Source: a bacterium BMS3Abin02 (GTDB taxonomy: Bacteria; Actinomycetota; Acidimicrobiia; Spongiisociales; UBA4744). Taken from it: a stretch of DNA of 64,000 bases. The notes under the pieces were generated by a model. It ran no database searches. It was not told the origin of the DNA and worked only from the letters and a program-made list of their open reading frames with translations. The stretch covers positions 1 to 64,000 of the forward strand of contig BDSU01000026.1 in assembly GCA_002897675.1 (NCBI GenBank). Reading direction: 5' to 3'. Shown here piece after piece: positions 16,398-24,750 of the stretch (positions are counted from its first letter, which is position 1; the number at the start of each line of letters is the position of its first letter). The translations under genes and the position numbers were made by a program.

Positions 16398-17454
16398 CCC
16401 GCGACGCCATCCCCTTGCGGGTAGCGGCGCCGCTTCGACCGTCCGATCGATGGACGCCGATGAGATACGCGCACATTCCCCTTCGGCACACACACACTGA
16501 CACACACCGACACACTTCGTGGGCTCGTCCATGCCGATCGGACTGTCGCCATCAGGGAGCCGGCTCGTGATCCGGCTGTTGCGCCCAAATGCCAAGGCTC
16601 GGGGGAACGATCGCAAGTGCAACTGCAGCGACACCGAGCATGTGAGACTCCGTTACCGATACCGGGGTCGACTGCGCGAACCGGAACCCAGATCTCGGCT
16701 GCCAGTTCCCCAGAGGCGTCGATCTGAACGGCTCGGCGACCCGCGGGTCTTGCGTGTGGACGACCTCGAAGCACTGCTACCCGTCGTGGAGTACGAACTG
16801 GAGATCCTGTACGAGCGCTCAGTTCGACGTGAACCCCTCGCGCCGGTTCGAGGATCTTCGCAGATCATCGAGAAACTCGACCTGGTGCCGTTCACCGCGA
16901 TCGTGCATCACTTGCCTGATCCCGCGTCGACGACCACTCGGCCTTCGTGTCGCCGCCGGGATCATCGGACCGTTCCAGGCAGTCCCGGGTGCGACCTTTG
17001 AAGAGATCGACGGCACGATCCCCCGTTCAGGCGGTATCGAACGCGTCGAATGAGCCGAACCGTCAATCGGCCGCATCTACCTCGCCGCCGCCCCCACTGT
17101 GCCAAACGTCCCTGTCGTCCCCCAGCCTGTGACCGACTCGATGCCGACCATGCGGTCCTCTTCGACATCGGCAAGGGCACGGTCCGTATCCTCGGCGTCG
17201 AACAAGCCGAGCGACTCGTCGACCAACTTGCTCGCGAGATCCCCCGGGTCCCGAAGAAGGCGAAGGGCCCGAACCCGGCGCCCAACCCTGAGAACCCATG
17301 CCCGGGTCGGAGGGCAGGCCGGCGAAGGACTCGATCGCAACCTGTGACGTCAACGTCTCGAAGTGTCGGATTCGGAGATGGCTGTCGTCGAGTGACGTCT
17401 GGGCGGGGACTCTCAGTCCTCAACCGTCGGCGCGTATCAGCCGATGCTGAAGGC
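16398..17454. other. Decayed or non-coding interval
   Basis: No gene can be supported in this 1.06 kb. Open frames on both strands overlap and switch in protein-like character, as expected from broken ancestral genes: a frame near 16740-16900 reads DDLEALLPVVEYELEILYER, and one near 17170 reads LFDIGKGTVRILGVEQAERL, but neither is long or recognisable. A short CA-rich stretch of about 30 bases lies at 16489-16518. Confidence 0.5.
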
Positions 17455-17823
17455 ATGAAGCTCAAGTGCCTTGTCTTGCTGCTGGCCATGGTGATGGCCG
17501 CTTGTTCGACGCCCACATCTACGCCGACGACTTTCGGAGTGGACGGTGCACCACAACTGCTCAAGGACACCTTCCTGACCGTGACTCGCCAAGCCGCCAC
17601 CCTGGCCGGCTACGACGCGACGAACGACCAGTGGATGGAATTCGCTCGAGAGGTATGCAGCTCCGGCTTCGACAGCCCGGAAGACCTGGCAGACTTCGTA
17701 CATGAGAAGGCCGGTGCCAAAGCCAACCAGGATATGCGGCAGATGTGGTCGACGGCTGCCAAAGCGGCCACGAGCGCGTTCTGTCCCATCGGGGGCGAGC
17801 ATGAGGCACTCATACCCGGTTGA
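17455..17823 (+). CDS. Small secreted lipoprotein (DUF732-like)
   Basis: A 122-residue lipoprotein. The N-terminus MKLKCLVLLLAMVMAACS is a lipoprotein signal with lipobox MAAC, so Cys17 would be lipidated and the protein anchored outside the membrane. A Thr/Pro-rich linker precedes a helical domain with two cysteines (EVCSSG and AFCPIG) spaced as in mycobacterial DUF732 proteins. The ATG at 17455 is preferred because the signal peptide starts there. Function unknown. Confidence 0.65.
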   Translation: MKLKCLVLLLAMVMAACSTPTSTPTTFGVDGAPQLLKDTFLTVTRQAATLAGYDATNDQWMEFAREVCSSGFDSPEDLADFVHEKAGAKANQDMRQMWSTAAKAATSAFCPIGGEHEALIPG

Positions 17824-17879
17824 GAGCCGAACTGTGGAAGCGGTTGCAGAGAGGCCATAAGCCGCCGCCTCGAGGGAGG

Positions 17880-19460
17880 TCACGTTCCGGGACGGGCGGA
17901 CCCTTGGCGCCGCAGCAACCCGACGATCAGGCCTTCGGTAAGAGCGTCCCACGAGGCTTCGATGATGTTCTCGTGGACTCCGATCGTTCCCCACGTTTCG
18001 TCTCCGTCGGATGTTTCGAGGAGCACTCGCACCATCGCTTCGGTCCCGTAGGAGGAATCCAGCACCCTCACCCGGTAGTCGGTCAGCCGGAGCCGGTCGA
18101 TGTCCGGATAGAAGGTTCTCAGCGCGGCACGAAGCGCCTGATCCAGGGCATGCACCGGACCCACTCCCTCCCCGGTCGTGACGACCCGTTCGCCCTTGAC
18201 CATGACTTTCACGGTCGCCTCGGCGACGATCTCCTCATCGGCCCGCCGGTCGGTGAACACCCGGAAGGATTCCAGCTCGAAGAAGTCCTGTTCCCACCCG
18301 AGCGTCCTGCGCATGAGCAGTTCAAAGGATCCGTCGGCCGCCTCGAAGTGATAACCGTTGTGCTCGAGGTCCTTGACTTGTTCGAGGATGCGTGCAGCCG
18401 TTTCGGCGTCGACGTCGAGACCAAGTTTCGTCGCTTCGGTCAGGACGCTCGCCCGGCCGGCCAGCTCCGAAACGACCATGCGGGTGCGGTTCCCGACCCG
18501 GGACGGGTCCTCGTGCTCGTACGCGTCGGGCCGGCGAGCCAGGGCCGAGGTGTGGAGCCCGGCTTTGTGAGTGAAGGCGGACGTCCCGACATAGGGGTGA
18601 TGGGGATCGAGGGAGATGTTGACGACTTCGGCAATGTGGTGCGCGACGGGGCCGAGGAGCTCCAGCCTCCCTTCGGGGAGTACCGAAAGGCCCATCTTGA
18701 GGGCGAGGTCGGGGATGAGCGTCGAGAGGTCGGCATTGCCGGTCCGTTCCCCATAGCCGTTGACGCAACCCTGCACCTGCCGGACGCCGGCATCGATCGC
18801 CGCCAGCGAACTGGCCACGGCGCATCCGACGTCGTTGTGGAAGTGGACGCCCAGCTGACTCTCGGGGAGAGCCTCTTGTATCCGGTCGATCGTGTGCAGG
18901 ATCGGAGAGGGGAGGGTTCCGCCGTTGGTGTCGCACAGCACCAATCGTTCTGCTCCGGCTGCTGTGGCCGCCTGCAACACACGGAGCGCAAACTCCGGAT
19001 TGGCCCGGAAGCCGTCGAAGAAATGTTCGGCATCGAAGAACACCCGCCGGTCATGATTGCGCAGGTACTCGATCGACTCGGTGACCATGCGTACGCCCTC
19101 GTCGAGATCGGTTCGGAGCACTTCGCGCACGTGGTAGTCCGACGACTTGCCGACGATGCAGATGACCTCGGTTTCGGCGGCGAGCAGCGCCTGCAATTGA
19201 GGATCGTCGGTTACGGTGCCCCGTGGTCGTCGGGTCGACCCAAAGGCCACCAGTGTCGCCGTTCCGAAATCCAGCTCGTTCCGCGCCCGGCGAAAGAACT
19301 CGTCATCTTTGGGGTTGGCGCCCGGCCACCCACCCTCCACGTAATCGATCCCCAACTCGTCGAGCAAGGTGGCGATCCGCAGTTTGTCGCCGACGGTCAG
19401 CGAGATGCCCTCCTGCTGAGAGCCGTCTCGCAATGTGGTGTCATAGATCTCGGTCTTCAT
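17880..19460 (-). CDS. cimA: (R)-citramalate synthase
   Basis: Condenses acetyl-CoA with pyruvate to (R)-citramalate, the entry to the threonine-independent isoleucine route, in the cytosol. At 526 residues it has the usual CimA length. It opens with YDTTLRDGSQQEGISLTVGD (metal and catalytic DTTLRDG), has HFHNDVGCAVA (the HxH metal site) and GYGERTGNADLS, then a C-terminal regulatory LeuA-dimer-type domain. The QQEGIS variant and the overall layout fit CimA better than 2-isopropylmalate synthase. GGGAG lies 6 bases before the ATG. The gene follows an Ile leader peptide and attenuator. Confidence 0.9.
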   Translation of the reverse strand: MKTEIYDTTLRDGSQQEGISLTVGDKLRIATLLDELGIDYVEGGWPGANPKDDEFFRRARNELDFGTATLVAFGSTRRPRGTVTDDPQLQALLAAETEVICIVGKSSDYHVREVLRTDLDEGVRMVTESIEYLRNHDRRVFFDAEHFFDGFRANPEFALRVLQAATAAGAERLVLCDTNGGTLPSPILHTIDRIQEALPESQLGVHFHNDVGCAVASSLAAIDAGVRQVQGCVNGYGERTGNADLSTLIPDLALKMGLSVLPEGRLELLGPVAHHIAEVVNISLDPHHPYVGTSAFTHKAGLHTSALARRPDAYEHEDPSRVGNRTRMVVSELAGRASVLTEATKLGLDVDAETAARILEQVKDLEHNGYHFEAADGSFELLMRRTLGWEQDFFELESFRVFTDRRADEEIVAEATVKVMVKGERVVTTGEGVGPVHALDQALRAALRTFYPDIDRLRLTDYRVRVLDSSYGTEAMVRVLLETSDGDETWGTIGVHENIIEASWDALTEGLIVGLLRRQGSARPGT

Positions 19461-19477
19461 GGTGAACTCCCGGGCAT

Positions 19478-19531
19478 CAGAAAACCCTTCGCCGGGCGAA
19501 GGGTTGGGCGCACACGATCAGCCGTATGCGC
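19478..19531 (-). terminator. cimA attenuator: pause hairpin plus terminator
   Basis: Two stem-loops lie between the leader peptide and cimA. The first (19508-19531) pairs GCGCATACG with CGTGTGCGC (9 bp, one G-U) around GCTGAT and starts at the leader stop codon. The second (19483-19505) is a perfect 11-bp inverted repeat AACCCTTCGCC/GGCGAAGGGTT followed by TTTT, an intrinsic terminator 23 bases before the cimA start. No minus-strand gene ends upstream, so this can only act on cimA. A clear antiterminator pairing was not found by eye. Confidence 0.75.
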
Positions 19532-19566
19532 TAGTCGATAATGATGATGGTGGTCGGCTGGAACAT
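19531..19566 (-). CDS. Isoleucine leader peptide of cimA
   Basis: An 11-residue frame, MFQPTTIIIID, with four consecutive isoleucine codons (ATC ATC ATT ATC) and two threonine codons just before the stop. It lies directly upstream of the hairpin pair and cimA. Classical attenuator peptides such as ilvL carry runs of codons for the regulated end product; here that product is isoleucine, which CimA feeds. The ATG is only 9 bases past the -10 box, so the message is almost leaderless. Too short for ordinary gene calling. Translation itself is inferred. Confidence 0.75.
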   Translation of the reverse strand: MFQPTTIIIID

Positions 19567-19575
19567 CTGGCGGGC

Positions 19576-19604
19576 AGTATGGCGGATCGGACCCGGGCCG
19601 TCAA
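19576..19604 (-). promoter_or_regulatory. cimA leader promoter
   Basis: On the minus strand, TTGACG (19604-19599), 17 bases, then CATACT (19581-19576). The predicted start point is 3-4 bases before the leader-peptide ATG. Confidence 0.6.
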
Positions 19605-20122
19605 CAGGTGCAGGGATCTCGGACCTCGCTCAAAGGCACGGAGGAGGGCTCACGCCCTGACAACGGCTTCTGGAGGCGGGCGACCAGGTGACCGATGTGT
19701 TTCGACGTCCCGTGGTACTGGCAGCGCATCCACCGTGTACGCCACTCGGATTGAGCTGCTCAGGTAGTGATGTCGCCCAGGTTCAGAAAGCCGCTGCCCG
19801 GGGTCGGCTACGACTCGGGCGAGGTCGATGGTGTATGTGGTCCTGTGACCTTCTCCCGGTCGAATCCGCCGAGGCCATGAGAACCCGGCAGTCGCCCAAG
19901 ACGCCGTGAGGCAGAGTCGGTGATATGGGACAGGGGAGGCCGAGGTGGACGAGGTTGGTCCCAACCCTCGCACCCGGGTGGAGGTCGGCATCGCCGTAAC
20001 CGATTCGTAACAAGCTGGTCGCAGGTTGGTAATGGCGCCGCAATCGGCATGGAACATGGGTCGTCTTGGATGGATCTGCATGGGCGCATCGCCGGTCTGT
20101 GTGTGAGGGAGGAGATCAATAC
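19605..20122. other. Intergenic region between cimA and amt
   Basis: No gene is supported in these 518 bases; the open frames present are short and lack recognisable features. The stretch holds the GlnR-like box at 19996-20033 and must contain the amt promoter. Confidence 0.55.
19996..20033 (+). promoter_or_regulatory. GlnR-like nitrogen-control box upstream of amt
   Basis: Four 5-mers recur at exact 11-base steps: GTAAC (19996), GTAAC (20007), GTCGC (20018) and GTAAT (20029). This matches the GlnR operator layout of GTnAC and GaAAC elements separated by 6 bases known from streptomycetes, with the third and fourth elements weaker. The last element ends about 90 bases before the amt start, a natural place for an activator of nitrogen uptake. 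Confidence 0.55.
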
Positions 20123-21541
20123 ATGAAGCCCGTGTTCAAATCGTGGTTGCACCAGAGACGTTTGTGGGTCGCACTCGTTCTGTTGTTGATCGGGCTTGTC
20201 CCGGCCGGAGTTGCCCGTGCGGCCGATCCGACGGGAGCCTCGATCATCGACCTGGAGGGCGCCCCAGGGATTGCGGCGGTAGTCGCGGTCAACTACGCAT
20301 GGACGCTGATCGCAGCCTTCCTCGTCTTCTTCATGCAGGCAGGTTTCGCGCTGCTGGAGGCGGGGTCGACACGGATGCGGAACGCCGGTTCGGTGTTCAT
20401 GAAGAACTTCATCGACTTCTGCATGTGCGGTCTCGCATTCTGGGCGTTCGGTTTCGCTCTCATGTTCGGGGGCTCCGCGTTGGTGTCGGGGCTCGGTGAC
20501 GGGAACGCGTTCGTCGGGTTCTCAGGGTTCTTCCTGAGTGGTGAGGCGAACGATGTCGGGACGGCGGCTTTCTGGTTCTTCCAGATGGTGTTCGCGGCGA
20601 CCGCGGCCACCATCGTGTCCGGTGCGATGGCCGAGCGCACGAGGCTCGACGCGTACATGGCCTATAGCTTCCTCATCTCCGCGTTGATCTACCCGATCTA
20701 CGGCCATTGGGTGTGGGGCGGAGGATGGCTCTCCACGTTGCCGTTCGGCGCTGGTGCGAAGGACTTCGCCGGATCAGGTGTCGTCCACGCCGTCGGTGGG
20801 ATTGCCGCATTGGTCGGGGCGCTGATGGTGGGTCCAAGACGTGGCAAGTTCGATTCCGACGGGCGACCTCGGTCGATCCCGGGACACAACATGGGCTATG
20901 TCGTCATCGGGGCGATGATCCTGTTCTTTGGCTGGTTCGGTTTCAACCCCGGCAGCACCCTCGCGGCCACCGACCTCCGCATCTCGGTCATCGCGGTGAA
21001 CACGTTCCTGGCGGGGATCAGTGGAGCGATCGTCGCCTACTACATTCGTCTGGTTCGGACGGGGAAGGCCGACATTCCGGTGACCGTCAGTGGAGCCATC
21101 GGAGGGCTCGTGGCGATCACTGCCCCGGTTGCCTACGTCGATCCATGGGCGGCAGTCGTCATCGGTGGGATCGCCGGCGCACTCGTGATCGGCGTTGCCG
21201 GGTTCCTGGAGCGGCGGCTGCATCTCGACGATCCCGTGTGGGCGGTCGCCTGCCACGGCGGTGCGGGCTTGTGGGGGCTCATCGCCGTCGGCATCTTCGC
21301 GAACGGTGTTTATGGCGGGGTCTCCGGGCTCATCGTCGGCGACAAGAGTCAGATCATCGCCCAGCTGATCAGCGTTGTGGCGGTAGTCCTCTGGACTGCC
21401 GTTACCTCCGCCATCGTCTTCGGTCTCATCAAGGTGGGGATCGGGCTCAGGGTCTCGGAAGCCGATGAGATCATCGGCATCGACGCCACCGAGTTCACCC
21501 AGATGGGCTACGTGATGGATGACATCGTGGGCCCATCGTGA
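20123..21541 (+). CDS. amt: Ammonium transporter
   Basis: Amt/MEP/Rh channel that moves ammonium across the cytoplasmic membrane. The 472-residue protein starts with a cleavable signal (LVLLLIGLVPAGVARA, about 16-32) and has about eleven membrane helices. The twin pore histidines are seen in VVHAVGGIAALVGAL and ACHGGAGLWGLIAVG, and the DAYMAYSFLISALIYPIYGHWVW helix is canonical. GGAGGAG lies about 9 bases before the ATG at 20123. A GlnR-like box upstream suggests nitrogen control. No GlnK gene follows; a 33-residue membrane miniprotein does. Confidence 0.93.
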   Translation: MKPVFKSWLHQRRLWVALVLLLIGLVPAGVARAADPTGASIIDLEGAPGIAAVVAVNYAWTLIAAFLVFFMQAGFALLEAGSTRMRNAGSVFMKNFIDFCMCGLAFWAFGFALMFGGSALVSGLGDGNAFVGFSGFFLSGEANDVGTAAFWFFQMVFAATAATIVSGAMAERTRLDAYMAYSFLISALIYPIYGHWVWGGGWLSTLPFGAGAKDFAGSGVVHAVGGIAALVGALMVGPRRGKFDSDGRPRSIPGHNMGYVVIGAMILFFGWFGFNPGSTLAATDLRISVIAVNTFLAGISGAIVAYYIRLVRTGKADIPVTVSGAIGGLVAITAPVAYVDPWAAVVIGGIAGALVIGVAGFLERRLHLDDPVWAVACHGGAGLWGLIAVGIFANGVYGGVSGLIVGDKSQIIAQLISVVAVVLWTAVTSAIVFGLIKVGIGLRVSEADEIIGIDATEFTQMGYVMDDIVGPS

Positions 21542-21611
21542 TGAGAGCGGCCCAGCCACGCATTTGGGAGGGACCAAGGACCGTCCGAGTGCTCAGATCC
21601 AAGAAAGGGAC

Positions 21612-21713
21612 ATGAATATGGAAGTAGTTGCTGCCGTCGGAGCTTTCGTCGTGTTGTTCACCGCCTTCGTGGTGGTTCCGAGACGACTCGTTCGACGGGA
21701 AGAAGAGGACTGA
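21612..21713 (+). CDS. 33-residue single-pass membrane miniprotein
   Basis: The frame MNMEVVAAVGAFVVLFTAFV continues to a basic-acidic tail RRLVRREEED. One hydrophobic helix with a positive cytoplasmic flank predicts a single-pass membrane microprotein. It lies 70 bases after amt on the same strand with AAAGGGA just before the ATG. It could be a small accessory of the transporter, but no family is recognised and there is no direct support for function. Confidence 0.5.
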   Translation: MNMEVVAAVGAFVVLFTAFVVVPRRLVRREEED

Positions 21714-21918
21714 GGCAGGGGCGACCCCCACGGCTGCCGGAGGCCTGTGACGGGTCATCGCGCGGCGGTGGTAGCGGCTTTCGCCGATCATCCCTGCTTG
21801 TGGGATGCCGGCCTGTCGCAATCGGATTCGATCGTCATCTCATCGAAGAGATGGCGGCCCGAATCGATGTGAGACTCCTGCCTTGCATATCGCCGAGCGG
21901 GCTGCGCCGGCCGCCGGT

Positions 21919-22683
21919 TCAAGCTTCGACGGACACGGCCGCCAGGTCGGTGACCACGACGTCTGCTCCCGCAGCCCGTAGCCCGGCCGCGTTGTCATGG
22001 CGAGCCACGCCGATCACAAGGCCGAACCCACCGGTGTGGCCGGCGGCGACTCCGGAGATGGCATCCTCGACGACCACTGCCCGCTCGGGATCCACGCCGA
22101 GATCCTCGACTGCAGCGAGGAAGACTGCCGGTGATGGCTTGCCCGCCAGTCCTCGTTGCGCGGCGACCTCGCCGTCGACGATCACATCGAAGACGTCGTG
22201 AACTCCTGCGGCGTCAAGAACGATGCGAGCGTTTCGGCTGGATGTGATGAGTCCCGTGCGGAGGCCCGCCTGGCGAAACGCGTCGAGGAGGCTCAGCGTC
22301 GACGCGTAGGCATCGGCACCTTGTTCGGCGATGTGGGAGAGAAACTCGGCGTTCTTCCGGTTGCCGAGCCCGTGCACCGTGTCGGCATGTGGTGGGTCCG
22401 ATTGCGATCCTTCGGCGATCGTGATCTCACGCGAGGCAAGAAAACTGCGAACGCCGTCGTATCGAGGCTTGCCGTCCACGTATCGGAGGTAGTCGACCGA
22501 AGCGTCGAACGGTTTGGCGCCGGGTCCAACATGCCGCGTGAGGAACTCGTCGAACACGCTCTTCCACGCTTCGGTGTGGGCTCTCGTCGTGTCGGTGACC
22601 ACGCCGTCCATGTCGAAGACGACTGCATCGAACTCGGCCGCCCGGATGACGATCGTCTGCTCGCTCACGTCTCGTCTAGCCAT
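21919..22683 (-). CDS. Beta-phosphoglucomutase family HAD phosphatase
   Basis: A 254-residue HAD enzyme converting beta-glucose 1-phosphate to glucose 6-phosphate. Motif I is FDMDGVVTDT (nucleophile Asp plus general acid Asp), motif II ITSSRN, motif III KPSPAVF and motif IV VVEDAISGV; the cap helix holds the TRAHTEAW segment. It is the last gene of the disaccharide operon, where the upstream GH65 phosphorylase would supply its substrate. The start is uncertain by a few residues because no strong binding site precedes it. Confidence 0.85.
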   Translation of the reverse strand: MARRDVSEQTIVIRAAEFDAVVFDMDGVVTDTTRAHTEAWKSVFDEFLTRHVGPGAKPFDASVDYLRYVDGKPRYDGVRSFLASREITIAEGSQSDPPHADTVHGLGNRKNAEFLSHIAEQGADAYASTLSLLDAFRQAGLRTGLITSSRNARIVLDAAGVHDVFDVIVDGEVAAQRGLAGKPSPAVFLAAVEDLGVDPERAVVVEDAISGVAAGHTGGFGLVIGVARHDNAAGLRAAGADVVVTDLAAVSVEA

Positions 22684-22728
22684 GAGCCGCGCCGCACGAA
22701 CCGAACCGTGTCGTCAGATGCGCGGTGC

Positions 22729-23601
22729 TCATCCCTTGGTGCCCGAGGCTGCGAGGCCCTGTACGAAATACCGCTGGAAGATGAAGAAGATGATGGCGAT
22801 CGGGATCGTCGCGAGGATCGTGCCGGCGAGGATCGTATTCCACGGCTGGGCCCGCCCAAAGGCGGCTCTGATGTTCGCAAGCCCGAGCGGCAGCGTCTGA
22901 AGGTCCGGGTTGCCCGGCACGGCGATCAGCGGGTGCATGAAGTCGTTCCACACGCCCGCCGTCGACAGGATGGTCAGAGCGATGAGAGCCGGCGCAGCCA
23001 AGGGCAGTGCCACTTTGGTGAAGGTCTGCCATGTCGTCGCTCCATCGATGGCCGCCGCCTCGAGCATCTCGTTCGGCAGTTGCTCGAAGAACTGCTTCAT
23101 CAGGAACACGCCGAACGCGTCGAACATCAGAGGCAGGATCAGGCCCGCATACGTGTTGAGTATCCCGAGCTCCTTCATGATGAGGAATTTCGGAATCAGC
23201 AGTACGACACCGGGTACGGCCAGAACCACGATCACAAAGCCGAAAAGCGCCTGCCGGCCCCGGAACCGCATCTTCGCCAATGCGAATCCGGCGATCGAGT
23301 CGAAGAACAGCCTGCCGGCAACGACCGAGACGGTGACGACGACAGAGTTGAACGCCCATCTCGGCAATCGAACGTTGCTCGTGTTGAGCCCACGGATCCC
23401 GTCGAGTGTCCAGCCGTATTTCGGATCGGCCCACAGCTGGACCGGATTCTGCTGAATGTCCGGCAACGTCTTGAACGCCGTGACGATGGTGAGCACGAAG
23501 GGCAGGATGAACACGAGAGCGAAGAACACGAGAGCCGCGTAACCCAAGAAACGTTTCACGGATGCCTTCGTGGTCTTGTCGCGTGCCATCGTGGCCGTCA
23601 T
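22729..23601 (-). CDS. Carbohydrate ABC transporter permease (MalG type)
   Basis: A 290-residue inner-membrane permease with six predicted helices. The EAA loop EAAAIDGATTWQTFTKVALPL contacts the ATPase. It is MalG-like: shorter than its partner, with a C-terminal FFIFQRYFVQGLAASGTKG end typical of the family. It follows the MalF-type gene by 1 base. No ATP-binding subunit is encoded in the window, so a shared MsmK/UgpC-type ATPase encoded elsewhere probably drives it. Confidence 0.9.
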   Translation of the reverse strand: MTATMARDKTTKASVKRFLGYAALVFFALVFILPFVLTIVTAFKTLPDIQQNPVQLWADPKYGWTLDGIRGLNTSNVRLPRWAFNSVVVTVSVVAGRLFFDSIAGFALAKMRFRGRQALFGFVIVVLAVPGVVLLIPKFLIMKELGILNTYAGLILPLMFDAFGVFLMKQFFEQLPNEMLEAAAIDGATTWQTFTKVALPLAAPALIALTILSTAGVWNDFMHPLIAVPGNPDLQTLPLGLANIRAAFGRAQPWNTILAGTILATIPIAIIFFIFQRYFVQGLAASGTKG

Positions 23602-23602
23602 C

Positions 23603-24685
23603 TCACAACTCCCCGCTCGACTTGATGATGCACCGCTGCAGGAAGGCGAAAATCATGATGATCCCGAACAGAAGGATCGCGATCGCCGCGCCCAGTCCGG
23701 CCTCGGAATTGCGGAAGGACTGGAAGTAGATCCAGAAGGCCGGCGTGATGGTGGTCTTTCGAGGGCCTCCGAAGTTGGTGGCGAATATCTGATCGAACAC
23801 CTGCCAGGTGCCGATGAGGCCCAGCATGACCACGAAGTAGATCGTCGGGCGCATCATCGGGATGGTTACTCGCCAGAACATCTGAAATGGACCGGCACCG
23901 TCAACCGTCGCGGCTTCTTCGACCGATGGCGGGATGCTCTGAAGCCCTGCGAGGAAGATGAGCATCATCGTGCCGGTGGTGGTCCAGGTGACGAGCATCA
24001 TGATGGCGAACATCGCCACGCTGGGGCCGGCGAACCACTCCCAAAGGCTGAGCCCCATGAATTCGACACTGGCGGCCCACACGGGTGGCTGATGCACTCC
24101 GATCACGCCGAGAGCGTTGTGGATCAGTCCGTTTGCGTTGTCGAGCCAGTTGATGTTGCCGAATGGCAGGACGGCATTGATCGCTCCTTGCGTTTGGAAC
24201 ATGAAGACGAAGATCAACGTCACCGCGATGGAACTCGTGATGGAGGGAAAGTAGTACGCGGTTCGGAAGAAGCCCTTCCCCTTCAGGGCGGTCTTGTTGA
24301 GGATGACGGCGATGACGAGTGCAATGGTCGTCTGCATTGGGACGACGCCGATCACGTAGTAGAAGTTGTTGCGAATCGACCGAGCGAAATCCGTCTGGCG
24401 GATGCCGGCTTCGAAGAGCAGCTTGCTGTAGTTCTCGAACCCGATGTAGGGAGTGTCGAACGGCGAAACGAAGCCGTTCCAGTCACGGAAGCTCACCCAG
24501 ACCGTGAGGATGATCGGGACCGCCACGAACAAGATGAGACCGAACACGACAGGTCCGGTGAAGATCCAGCCGAGGAGGTTCTCGCTCTTCGAAGCAGACC
24601 GTGAGCGGGACCGCCTGCCGGCCAACAGGGAACGGCCTCGACGCGGCCTGCGGGTCTCGGTCGACCCTTCGTCCTTGACGGCCAT
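23603..24685 (-). CDS. Carbohydrate ABC transporter permease (MalF type)
   Basis: A 360-residue permease with an Arg/Ser-rich cytosolic N-terminus (about 1-35) followed by six or more helices. The EAA loop is VEEAATVDGAGPFQMFWRVT, and FRTAYYFPSITSSIAV is a typical sugar-permease segment. It forms the channel with the MalG-type protein encoded next. It follows the binding-protein gene across a strong hairpin, which may lower permease expression relative to the binding protein. Confidence 0.9.
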   Translation of the reverse strand: MAVKDEGSTETRRPRRGRSLLAGRRSRSRSASKSENLLGWIFTGPVVFGLILFVAVPIILTVWVSFRDWNGFVSPFDTPYIGFENYSKLLFEAGIRQTDFARSIRNNFYYVIGVVPMQTTIALVIAVILNKTALKGKGFFRTAYYFPSITSSIAVTLIFVFMFQTQGAINAVLPFGNINWLDNANGLIHNALGVIGVHQPPVWAASVEFMGLSLWEWFAGPSVAMFAIMMLVTWTTTGTMMLIFLAGLQSIPPSVEEAATVDGAGPFQMFWRVTIPMMRPTIYFVVMLGLIGTWQVFDQIFATNFGGPRKTTITPAFWIYFQSFRNSEAGLGAAIAILLFGIIMIFAFLQRCIIKSSGEL

Positions 24686-24712
24686 CCCTCGTGCTCCTTC
24701 TGTGAAAACCCG

Positions 24713-24743
24713 AAGGGGGGTCGCCCTGTGGGCGACCCCCCTT
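24713..24743 (-). terminator. Intra-operon 14-bp hairpin (partial terminator)
   Basis: A perfect 14-bp stem AAGGGGGGTCGCCC/GGGCGACCCCCCTT with a 3-base loop lies between the binding protein and its permeases. On the minus strand it is followed by CGGGTTTTC, a weak T tract. Such hairpins commonly stabilise the upstream binding-protein message and cut read-through (established knowledge). Confidence 0.7.
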
Positions 24744-24750
24744 CCTTCGG

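Noticed and set aside
16489-16518. CA-rich tract as a possible microsatellite
   Set aside because: Only about 30 bases, interrupted by TGA and CGA units; more likely chance in decayed DNA.
19483-19505. Terminator of an upstream minus-strand gene
   Set aside because: No minus-strand gene ends upstream of it, and it lies inside the cimA leader after the Ile peptide.
17820-19541. A 573-codon plus-strand frame across cimA
   Set aside because: It is antisense to the clear citramalate synthase gene, has no motifs and only reflects GC-rich third-position bias.
19478-19604. T-box riboswitch before cimA
   Set aside because: No T-box sequence or specifier stem is visible, while the Ile-codon ORF explains the region better.
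22156-23625. A 489-codon plus-strand frame across the phosphoglucomutase and permease genes
   Set aside because: Antisense shadow made of charged, low-complexity sequence.
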